This document shows positions 50,117 through 60,700 of a stretch of 64,000 nt of DNA, piece by piece (the stretch's first letter is position 1; each line of letters begins with the position of its first letter). Both the position numbers and the translations under genes were made by a program. The stretch is from Spirometra erinaceieuropaei (Eukaryota > Platyhelminthes > Cestoda > Diphyllobothriidea > Diphyllobothriidae). The stretch covers positions 1,461,869 to 1,525,868 of the forward strand of contig CACRXP010000011.1 of assembly GCA_902702965.1 (NCBI GenBank). The letters run 5' to 3'. A model generated the notes under the pieces. The model did no database searches and had not been told where the DNA came from. It worked only from the letters and a program-made list of their open reading frames with translations.

Positions 50117-52287
50117 TTGAAACATTCTCATAAAGGAGTGGTTTTTTCAGCCGGACCACTCACCTACCGAGAGAATGAAACGCCGCGAACTTGTCCTAAA
50201 ATTGATAACACGACAAACCAACGGAGAAGAAGACTTGACAATCTACAACGACCGGATAGTCAAACGACATTCCGCCCCCCTCTGGATCATGACGATCCGA
50301 ATGACCTCACAGATACCGCGGTAGCCTGTGTCGGGATTGATAAAAAATCACGCATGAACTCGAAACTCATATTCATGTATACCAATGCGCAAAGTGTACT
50401 TTCTCAACTGGATGAACTTCGTATCCTTACCCATGACCTCCACCCAGACGTTATCTCAATAACAGAAACATGGCTTTCCGAACGGATTGATGATAGAGAA
50501 CTCATGCTCCCTGGATTTCAACTGTTCCGCAGAGACAGACAAAACAGGAGGGGTGGAGGCATAGTAACATTTATTAAGAACGGCTTATACGTTTCAGAAA
50601 AAACTGCTCAATTGACTTGTATTACGGAAGCATTGTGGCTGACCATAAGGGCATCGGGCTCTCAAAGCCTCGATATCTTGACAGTATATCGCCCCCCCGA
50701 GAAATGCCCCTGACACTGATGCCCATCTGCTGCAGGAGCTTAGGCTATTTTCAACGAGACCGACTACTCTCATCGTTAGAGATTTTAATGCACCTCACAT
50801 AAACTGGAGCTCGGCCTCAGCCGACTGCTCTGAAGCAGCATTCGACCAGCAGTTACTGCGTACCTCCGACAATCTGCTTCTAACCCAACACGTAATGTTT
50901 CCTATTAAAGTTCGAGAGGACCAGCCAATGAATTGCCTTGATCTAGTGTTCACCAAGTCCTCTGACAATATCGACGTTGTGAATTGCCTCCCCCCGTTGG
51001 ATCAGAGTGACCATGTAGTTCTCATGTGGGAATACACCTTATTCTCCCTGCCTGCACAACCGCTCGATTCCCTACCCAATATTTGGCGCGGAGATTCCGA
51101 ACAGATGAGAAGGGATCTTATTCCTATCGACTGGGCATCCACTCTATCCGGCGATGTCGAAGAGGTTTGGTGTCAGTTCAAAGAGATAGTCCACAACCTC
51201 ATCTCCAACCACTGCCCAATCATGTGCAGAAGACTAACAAATAGACCCCGCTGGCTGAATCCATCCTTAAAGAAGGAAGTTAACAAGAAGAGGAAGCTGT
51301 GGAAAAGATCCCTGACTGACTGGACGCCAGAATCCCTGAGCAGTTATAAGTTACAGAGAAATCGGGTCAGAATTCTCATCGCCAGAGATCGGGAAGCCTT
51401 TGAAAAGGATCTTCTCAACCGTGCCAGGGTTAATCCCAAAGTCCTTTACAGCTACATAAGACAGAGCACGCGGAACAAAGACCCCATCCCACTGCTGCGA
51501 ACAGCCGAGGGAATGGAAATCTCCGATGACAAGGATAAGGCTGAACACCTCTCTCAGTTTTTCCGGTCCGTCGTGACAAGTGAACCTGATTTTCTCTCCC
51601 CCATTTGTGAAGACGAAGAAAAGCCTACCCTTGAAGCCGTATTCTTCCCGAAGCAATTGTTCGGAATAAGTTACTTAATCTGAAAGAATCGACCTCATCA
51701 GGCCCTGATGCAATCCCCGCCAAGCTGCTGAAGGAGCTAGCTCCCGAAATGTCCGAGCCATTAGCCTTGATCTTCCAAACTTCATTTCTTACTGGATGCC
51801 TGCCCTCTGACTGGAAGTCCGCTACCATCACTCCGCATTTTAAGAGCGGAAGTCGTGTGTCTGTGAATAACTACAGGCCAGTGAGTCATACCTCCATCTG
51901 TTGCAAAATCATGGAGAAGATCGTTAAGAAGGTCTTGATGCAGTTCCTCGAGCAGCACCACCTCCTCTCTGATGCACAACACGGCTTTCGAAGTGGTAGG
52001 TCCTGCCTCACGAATCTGCTCATTACGCTCGAACGCTGGACCAAAGCACGCGATGAAGGTAGTGTGGTGCACGCCATCTACATCGACTTCAAAAAGGCCT
52101 TCGACAGCGTTCCCCACCAACGTCTCTTGCACAAACTGCGCAACGCTGGAATTCGTGGACGTCTCCTTGTATGGATCCAGAGCTTTTTGGCTGAACGGTC
52201 CAAAAGAGTGCAGGTCGGGCGTCAACAGTCCTCAGGGGTAAGCGTGGTGAGTGGCGTCCCACAGGGTTTAGTCTTAGGTCCCACGTT
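50117..52287 (+). mobile_element. non-LTR retrotransposon (CR1/jockey-like), family C, 3'-truncated
   Basis: Endonuclease: 'MYTNAQSVLSQLDELRIL', 'DVISITETWLSERI', 'RRDRQNRRGGGIVTFI', then after a frameshift in a C run near 50692 'RDFNAPHINWSSAS' and 'CLDLVFTKSSDNIDVVNCLP' plus 'DQSDHVVL'. After a second frameshift near 51655 the RT begins 'STSSGPDAIPAKLLKELAPE', with 'SGSRVSVNNYRPVSHTSICC', 'LSDAQHGFRSGRSCLTNLLI', 'YIDFKKAFDSVPHQRLLHKL' and 'SGVPQGLVLGPTL'. It is cut exactly after that motif at 52287 by a reversed family B tail, so the YADD motif and the rest are missing. Confidence 0.9.
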
Positions 52288-52510
52288 ATAGATAGATAGA
52301 TAATTTTTTATTAAAGACTCGTCGGGGTCCCATCAAAGCAAGTTAAAATAAATTTACATGCGAGTTTTAGACGAGGTAGGCCGAATCTTTACAAAATGCA
52401 ATCCATAGTTTCTGAATTAGAAGTCCATTGAGAAATATGATGATTTAGGGGTGAAAAAAAACTCCTTACAAAAAGTTAAAAATGATTGGATTAATTTTAC
52501 AGGAGAAAAT
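52287..52510 (-). mobile_element. CR1-like LINE, family B, 3'-end-only copy
   Basis: The complement of 48300-48525: starts with the ATAGATAGATAGATAATT tail, then GGGGTCCCATCAAAGCAAGT and TTACATGCGAGTTTTAGACG, and ends near ACAGGAGAAAATAAA. Typical 5'-truncated LINE insertion of about 220 bp. Confidence 0.88.
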
Positions 52511-52985
52511 AAACCCCTCAATAAAAATAATGACAGAAAAAAGCGAGCAGGACTGGCCTGCAGGTGGCGGTATATAACGGAATGTTGTCGGTCATCGTCA
52601 GGGTAGCAATAAATCTCAGCCTTGAGAGATACGAATGTGGGACAGACAGGACTGGCTTGCATATGGCATTGTATACGGGAGTCATAATTGAGATCGTCTG
52701 GGCCGGATTGATACGCCGCGTCAAAGAGGCCAGACGAGAGGAACCCAGATGCGATCGGCCACAGCAAGCTTCGAGCTCAGCCGAGCAGTGAGGAAGGGAG
52801 GTACGACCGAACTACTAGTAGACAGTGAATACTGAGGGTTCCGCCCTGAGCTTCGACAGACCGCATGAGGTCGGAATGCGGGAGATGACATCAAAAACCG
52901 CGAAAATTGTCGCTATGGGGGAGGAGTGATAGCAGTGGATTTAGAAACCAATTCAAAACAGGGCTTTCTAATGATATAATTAAGA
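52511..52985. other. short spacer between LINE copies
   Basis: Unassigned. Holds an imperfect direct repeat (CAGGACTGGCCTGCAGGTGG near 52550 and CAGGACTGGCTTGCATATGG near 52650). The rest of family C does not resume here. Confidence 0.4.
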
Positions 52986-52989
52986 GTTA

Positions 52990-55900
52990 CCACTTAATCT
53001 ACCACTAAATCCCAGGAGGACCCTTCTCGAAGTCAAGAATCTGAGTGTTCGGGAATGAGACCGTTAGCAGCGCTTTTATGCTTTCCGGTGTAAGATGGTT
53101 GCGCAATTTCGACTTGAATACCAGTAACTTAGGCGATAATCTAATTTCTGGCGGAAGATTATTCCAAAGGAAGGCATATTTGGAAGCAAAGAAGAGGGAG
53201 CGCTAAGATGTAGTACAAAGAGGCAGCGGAATCACAATGCTGGAGTTGCGCGTGGCATAAGGTCGATCTCTCGGAGTGAGAGTGTCAATGAGCGGAAGAC
53301 TGGAGCTAGAGTTGATGCGAAAAAGGAAGCAAAGGCCAGCTTCGAGTCTTCGAACCCACAAAAACTTAATGTTCGCCAGCTGACATCTCTGAGTATAAGA
53401 AATACTGGACGAAGCTTGAGAGAACAGTTTCCGGGTGAAAACCCTCTGAACATTTTCGATTTTATTACGGTCGCAGGCGTTCATTAAACCGAAGAAAGGA
53501 CAGCAGTATTCGAGGACTGGAAGAACAAACATTTCATAAAGTCTTAGCTTCATTTCCGGAAGGAAAAAATTATGCGATATGAATCCACATATCTGCGCGG
53601 CTTTGGCAGAGATTCTATCTGCATGAGGTGATAAAGCAAGCTTATTTGTATAACTTAGACCTAGGTCCTTTATGGTGAGGCATTCTGAGAGTGGGTTATT
53701 CTGAAAAATTATGGGACCAGGAAGTTTGGTAGGACCAAAAGACATAAAACTACGCTTGGATGATGAAAATTCCATCTGCCATGTTGAAATCCATCTGATT
53801 AAGCGTAGAAAATCGGCATTTATTTCTCCAACACAAACATTTGCGGTGTCCTTAGAGTATGAGTAAACACACTTGAGGTCATCGGCATAAGTAAAAGTTT
53901 GCGAATTTCCGACTTCAGTCGAAATATCATTGATGTACAGAAGGAAGAGTAGCGGACCCAGGACCGTGCCTTGAAGTACGCTACTCGTGATCGAGTGGAG
54001 GTGTCGAGTAGCTATTACCGTTCATGACTTTCTGATATCGGTTGGACAGATAGGATCTGATGAAGTCGAGTAGAGGCGGCCGGATGCCGAGAGCTTCCAA
54101 TTTTACTAAAAGACGTCTATGGGGCACCTTGTCAAAGGCTTTGCTAAGATCAAAGTAAATAACTCCAACTGACTGCCGCTCATTACGAAGAGACGTGATA
54201 AGATTAAGAAAAGCCAAATGACATGTTTCGTAGGATCGATCAGGTAAAAATCCATGCTGACTAGAGCTCAGAAGCCGATTAGCTAGACAGGAGTCAAGAA
54301 TTTCATTGAAAATAATCCTTTTAAGATGCTTTGCAGGAGACGGCATTTTGTGCACGCCCCGATAGTTATTAACATCGGACCGAGATCCTGACTTGAAGAC
54401 GGGAATGATAATTGACGTTTTCCATGTTTCAGGAAAGAATCCTTTTGAAATATAAACCGAGAATAAATGACGGAGCAATATGGGAAGGTCGGACGCTTGT
54501 TTAATAATCAATTTCGGAATCCCGTACGTTCCTGAACAGTGTGAGTATTTCAAACGGCTCATGTGTTTCTTAATGAGATCTGAGGAGACATCAATTGTAC
54601 AAAGTGTTCTATCTGAAAGTGATCGAAAGAAAGGGACCGGATCGGACTCGGTAGCAAGGTGTTTTGCAAAGAAAGCACTAAACAACTCTGCCTTGTCAGT
54701 GTCATCGGTGAGAAGGACTTTGTTATCATTTAGCAGGGGTGGAAGTTCGTGACCACGCTAATAGAAGGACCGATGAAGGAAGATGTTAGCGACGGATTTG
54801 CCAGGGTTCGAACCACTGAGAGCAATTGATTCCCCTTGTCTGTCGCGCGCTTGGCGCATCCTTGAGGCCATCTCAAAAATCTCTGCGATTCTAAGATGAA
54901 CTGATAAGGAACTAGTGGATGGGTCACGCGGCTGTCGCCTAAACTTTTTAGTCTGTTCTGAAGAAAATGAGGAACAAGGGAAGCTGAAGAATTAGGCTTG
55001 AGATATATACGCGGCTCAAACTCTTGAATGTCCTTGGAAACATGGGACATGGCATCACGAAGAATGGTTACATCGCTACAAGTGAGGAAGCCACACCAAT
55101 CCAAGGATCTCATATAGTTATTTATTACGTCGCTATCTACGCAGTCGTAGTTCATGAAAGTCTGAACGGCGCTTGTCTTTTTTAAAAAGGCAACCGGTAA
55201 GCAACAATGAATTAATACGTGGTCACTGTCAAATAGGTCCTTTTTTAAAGCAACAGAAAGAGGTGCAATGTCATTGGTAAAGATTAGATCTAAAATGTGA
55301 TAATCTCTTGTTGGAGAGCGCACCAGTTGAGACCAATTAGAAAAATTGACAATATCTTGAAAGGGCTGGAATCTGGGTGGGCAGCTATTGGAAACCCAGT
55401 CTATTTCAGGAAGGTTAAAATCCCCAGTGATTATTTAAACATCGAAAGCAGCTTCCGAAATTAATTCAAAGATTTCACAGAGTTGTGAATCATCACTGGC
55501 TAAAGAATTTGGGGGATTGTAGATACAGCCAATAATTGCCTTTCTTTGCGGCGAGAGAATAACAGATGCAAAGCAGAAGTTTCCCGTGAATGAAGAAACA
55601 TCCAAGTAATAGGGAGATTGCTTTGGGTAGAATTTAAGGTAAAGAAGACAACCACCTCCACGCCTAGTCGTGCGGTCTTGGCGGTAAACATCGAAGTCAT
55701 CTATGAGAAGGGCAGAGTCAAGAATTAGAGAATGAGTCCAAGATTCTGTTACACATATAATATCAGGCGTTATTTCGAGAGCAATGGCTCTGATTTGGGC
55801 CATCTTGTTTATAACAGACCTGGCATTCAATAATATAATATCTAATGTGTTTCGAACGACAATGCTATTTTCGACGGTAGTTAAAAAAATTTGGAGGCGG

Positions 55901-56640
55901 ATATGTAAGCTGTGAATTAATGACACTTGGAGAATAAGTACCAGTTAATTTAGAGTTATTGACGTACGGGGAGTCAACAAGAAAAGGCTGAGTATGAGAT
56001 CTAAAGGAGGTGGGGATATAATTTTCAAACATTGGAATGCTAGGGGAGTTAGAACATGGATAGACTTGTTGGTAGTTAAAGTGTGGAGGAAGGGGAGGAG
56101 GAGGGAGCCTAGAAGGAAAGTAGAGGCTAGTGGGTGAGGGTAGGCCACTATAAGAATGAAAGGGTGGGAAACAAGGCCTAGATTGGAAGTCACAGGAGAT
56201 AGGTTGACGTACCTGAGAGCAATTGGCCTTAAGTTGTGGGAAGCCTGAACTGGGTTGGGACATAAATGATTTAGGGCAATTCATGTATGAATTATTTGCT
56301 GGATATATAGTAGGGTTTTGATAAGTAACCGGTACGCAGGACAGAGAATTATTCGGGGATACAATTGGAGCTGCGGGGTTGGTAGACGTGCTGGGCTGAA
56401 CAGACTTGTAAGATCTGTGAGAAGGCGTCGTACCCCTAAATGGAACTGTACTACCTATCTTTTGGGTCGGAGTCTGATTCAGTTTTCGAGTTTCACCGTT
56501 CTGACGCCAAGCCGCGGATGACTTAACTATAGAGCTTGCAGCACCCAGTTGGACAACAGAAGTTATCGGTCTAGCTGATGTAGACGGATTTTCGTGTGCC
56601 TCAGCAGGACTGTCCGGAGAATACGAAACGACAAATCAAA
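52990..56640 (-). mobile_element. CR1-like LINE, family A, near full-length minus-strand copy
   Basis: From right to left: a Pro/Ser/Tyr-rich frame at 56284-55865 ('SRLPPPPLPPHF'), possibly ORF1-derived. Then an APE-type endonuclease with 'DIILLNARSVINKMAQIRAI', 'ITPDIICVTESWTHS', 'RQDRTTRRGGGCLLYL', one in-frame TAA at 55438-55436, 'GDFNLPEIDWVSNS', 'ILDLIFTNDIAPLS' and 'DSDHVLIH'. Then a RT with 'SGSRSDVNNYRGVHKMPSPA', 'SSQHGFLPDRSYETCHLAFL', 'YFDLSKAFDKVPHRRLLVKL', a 1-bp insertion near 54000, 'SVLQGTVLGPLLFLLYINDI', 'TFTYADDLKCVYS'. The C-terminal frame 53775-53203 contains 'CNAC..'-free helical sequence ending 'SIVIPLPLCTTS'. Only a few lesions; the youngest element in the window. Confidence 0.9.
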
Positions 56641-56899
56641 AATCGGATTCCGAGAAGCAGCTGAAAATTGGCAAGATGGTCTATTAGACGAAAAATTAAT
56701 TCGACGGACGTTTCGGATGGTCGACCATTGCAGAAGTGATAAGGGACGACATCAGCTACCAGGTCGCGGCTGATTTGATCGGACCCGTCCACACAATTTA
56801 TTCCGATGAGACCAAATTCTCACGAAGGGTGACAACCGCACGACCCATAGACTGCTTTATCCATGTTTCTCCTACTCGCAAGTCAGTGACAGGCGCTAT

Positions 56900-57200
56900 A
56901 AGTTCCCGCCCCCCTATTCTGTACTGAAACATTGCAAGTAAAGAGTAATTGGACACTCGGGGAGAACGTAAACGAAACCCGCCTCCATAAGCGGTGTAAA
57001 CTAGTTAAATTTCCGTCTCATTATCACATCATCAGCTAACAGTAACAGCGAGGTTTTGGCGATTAGCGGCGTAATTGTGGACGCACGAACGATCATCGCA
57101 CCGAGACTGCCTGCATTCAATGCTGAATTTGCTGATCATGGTACGTATGTCGTTGCGTGGTGACTGCATCCTACCAATACTACGTCCCTAATACGCCCAT
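56900..57200 (+). mobile_element. Penelope-like element fragment, post-endonuclease part
   Basis: Shares CCTATTCTGTACTGAAAC, GTAATTGGACACTCGGGGAG and GGTGACTGCATCCTA-CAATACT with the PLE region 49380-49660 in the same order. Strongly diverged, no open frame. It precedes NDUFAF7 by about 340 bp. Confidence 0.6.
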
Positions 57201-57537
57201 CAGTTTTATTTACAACCGTCTTTCGTGATTTTCTCAAGTAAGAATCTAAAACATAAAAAGAGTATAGTTCCTGCTCCATCGATCTCATCTCCACCTTGAA
57301 CCATGGCTGATTTATGTTTCAAAATGTGCCCGAGCGCTGAGGAATTTAAACCATATCTTCGTACTTATGTTTTTTCATATCTTACGAGACTTATTTGGGC
57401 ACGTGAAGTTTCTCCGTACATTTTCCCGTCGTTTCACGCTGTCAATGGGGGTATCGAAATCTCCTGCCTACTTCCTGCGATAAACTGGACTGAACGATCT
57501 AGGGTATCGATCCTGTGGAAAAGCCTTAATCTCCACA

Positions 57538-57711
57538 ATGCGTTTATTATCGCCGGTCACGTTTTTAAGTTTTAAGGTTTTTAGAAGATGCACAAGCTCG
57601 ACTGCACAATCTAAGCCTCATTTAATGTCTTTTATATGCCGACAAATACGTTCTTCCGGTCAAATAAGCGTTGCAGACTATATGAAGTTGGCCCTTCACC
57701 ACCCGATTTAC
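57538..57711 (+). CDS. NDUFAF7: NDUFAF7 exon 1, mitochondrial presequence and N-terminal helix
   Basis: 58 codons ending at a GTAATT donor. The start chosen is the first in-frame ATG. The presequence-like first 30 residues are followed by 'LMSFICRQIRSSGQISVADY' and 'MKLALHHPIY', the family's HLxxxIKSxGPITVAEYMK segment. Confidence 0.9.
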
Positions 57712-60700
57712 GTAATTTATTTTAACTTAACTCTGTCAACAATCAGGGCTATTATAAGAATTCAGATGTCGTTGGTCCTGATGGTGATTTCATTACCTCA
57801 CCCGAAATATCCCAAATTTTCGGCGAGGTAAGCCTTTACGCACGATTATTGCAGCTCTTGGGCATTTGGATAGTTAATGAACGAATGCGGTTTGGAACGC
57901 AGACTCCGTTTGACATCGTGGAATTCGGCCCTGGACGTGGGACCCTCTTGTCCAATATTCTTAGGGTACGCTCATCTTCGTGTTTTTCGATGTAAATGTC
58001 TTAGCCTCATAACCGTTTTCCATGGCATACATCCTCCACGCCCAATTTGTATTGCTTTGAAGTATTTTTTCTACTTCCGTTGGCCACAATCCTGCGTTGT
58101 TTACCCACTTAGCTTTCTCTATGCGAGTTTTCGTACTATCGCACCAGTATTCAGTCCTTCATACCCCAAAATCAAAGTCCCCTTGCATGCCATTTTATCC
58201 TTTTGCAACGAGACTACGTCACTCTTTTTCTAACGTGAAAGTCAAATAAGATTCGGTCTACGCGGTGAATTGTCGCGGGAGCATCTCTCAAACATTCATT
58301 TTTCTAGATTCTAACGCATTCGTTCTTCCCTTCATGTTGTTTCCTAGCCTCGTTGGATTATTCATTTTTTCACTTAGTAATATCGTTTGACTACGGCCGG
58401 CAGACATTCTTTGTGTCCATTTTTTGCAGAAGTATTATTTACGGCCTTGCCTTGAAGGGGGTCCGTTCTTCCGGTTTGAAGCCACAGTTCTTTCTTATTA
58501 CCTTAACACTACCGTCCTTCACAAACCCCTTCACTTACTGGAAGTGCGCTATAGCTCTAAAGACACTACGTCCACCCAGTGAGTGGCATCCGTATTTGTT
58601 AACGGCTATTATCAACTTGCTCGTTTAGTCCGGATGGGTTGACTTTTACCCGATTTGTGTTACCTTGTAATATATGCTTTCCCAAAAACCTATTCATAGT
58701 ATCTCACTGACCGGATACTGAAGTAGGGCGACTCCTAAGAAATCAGTTGTCACCATCACTTCTCTTTTTCCCGGGTAGTCTCCGTGACGGTGTTTAAATA
58801 TTTTACAGCGCACTTCTCTCACTTCAAGTTCAATTATGATAAGCAAAAAGTAGTTTTATACAACAAATGCTGAAGAATAGTGGTATGACTAATCTGGTAC
58901 GATTGCTTCAGTGATGCCAAAGTATGTCTCTGCTCAATGTTGTAGTTTTTTACATACCATTAGAACAGTAAATAATTTTTAAAGCCTCCTCGTCGTCATT
59001 TTGTGTTACGTATTCCTGATGTCTACTCACCACCGAAAACCCTGAAGCCGGACTTGACCGACCAGCTAACTGCTTGGCTTAAGGTAATGCCAAAATGAGT
59101 TCGCTTTTGATCGAACTCTATTAAGCCATCTGACTATGTGGGAGGATGCATGAACACCTTAGCACAGGTTACAACACCATCCGGTCACACATCTAAGCTC
59201 AGTTGTTGGGGCCATTGTACTGTGCTTGTTGTTCTCCATTTCTTATTCCTGATCTTTTCAATTAATTCTTCATTTTCTAAAAACTTTTCCAGCTTATGGA
59301 ACAGCGAATTAGTCCACGGAACTCCCGGGCTAGACTAACTGCTTACCAGGATTATTAATTCGGCGTCAAACTGGCCTTTAGGATTTGCTTTCTATATAAT
59401 GGACCCCATTTCCGTATCATTTGACCCGATTGTCGGAAAATTTCAGCTCGAATTTATGAGTCTTTTAACCTTGAAAGTGTTTACAGCCAACTTAACATGC
59501 TTCTTCCAACACCGAATGGAAATATGGCCTTTGCTCTAGTAAGCCCTGCCGTCCTGGCAGCTGCGAGGGGGATGACGTTCACCTATCCACCCACACCACA
59601 TGACAGTGCTTCCAGTCTTTTCGTAAGGCTGTATCCCAAGCATCCAGCACTTTTACAAAAATTCCTGTTTCTTACTTATTTCGAATATGATGTCCATGGT
59701 CATGATTAGGCCGACACCTGCCAGACCATGAAGCGACTGAACGGATAATAGGCGGTAAATTACAAAAGCGCAGATAGACCGAAAGAGCTGCCGTTTCGAG
59801 CCTGTTCGTGCACTCTTCAGCCAACTGTGTCCCCGGCCAAAACCCATAATCAGATGACACAGATGACCCACATAGCTGGTGCGCCGAAGGGTCATGGAGG
59901 CCTGAAACCAAAACAATTCATATATGCAGCCTCATTGTTTGGACTTTTGCGTTATTTTTTAGGTTTGCCAGCTGAAACCTAGTCTACATTACGTTCACTA
60001 GCAGCGGCTGTGCCCACTACTCAGCTTCCATCTTTTCTTTAGGCAATCAACAAATTTCCAAAAGTCGCGTCAGGACTTCAAAACTTGCACTTAATTGAAA
60101 GAAGTGATCGCCTGCGTGCAGTTCAACAGTCTACCCTCAGTGCGCTGCTGGAAGGGCTCAAACCGAATCCCTCAATCCATTGGCATTCCTCTCTAGATGA
60201 GATCCCTCAAGGGCGGTGTTCCTACTATCTAGCACATGAATTCTTTGATGCCCTTCCGATCCACCGTTTCCAGGTTTGTTACCCCGTCTTCTGCATCTTT
60301 TGGTTAGAAAGTGGATGGCAAGTGGCACGAAGTATTTGTGGACGTGATGGATTCCGCTTCTGAGTCATCTGACGATGGCGTCGCTGACCAACTCATCTTT
60401 CGTGCGTCACGGACTCCAACTCTCACCATGAGCGCCTATCTTCAAGTACGAACTCTAAGTGTTAACTCTATTGTTCTGCTGTGTTCTTGCATGGAAGTTA
60501 TTCTCTCACGTGCCTGGATGCTGGCTCTTTTTGATCTGTCAAGTTTGGCCCTTTCTAGCCTGTTGATTATTCATTGTTCAAAAATTCCTACAGACCAGGA
60601 CCAGGTGACTGGACTGACCGATTGTTCGGCCGAGCCTAGCTCAACCGCAGTCCCGAGTAAATCGTGATTTGAACCCGAAATGCCCGTATTCTGATCTACG

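Noticed and set aside
57303..57575. 90-codon open frame starting MADLCFKMC
   Set aside because: It overlaps NDUFAF7 exon 1 in another frame and has no recognisable domain.
60360..60380. CTGACGA-like hammerhead core at 60371
   Set aside because: It lies inside NDUFAF7 exon 5 with no stem II or GAAA; chance match.
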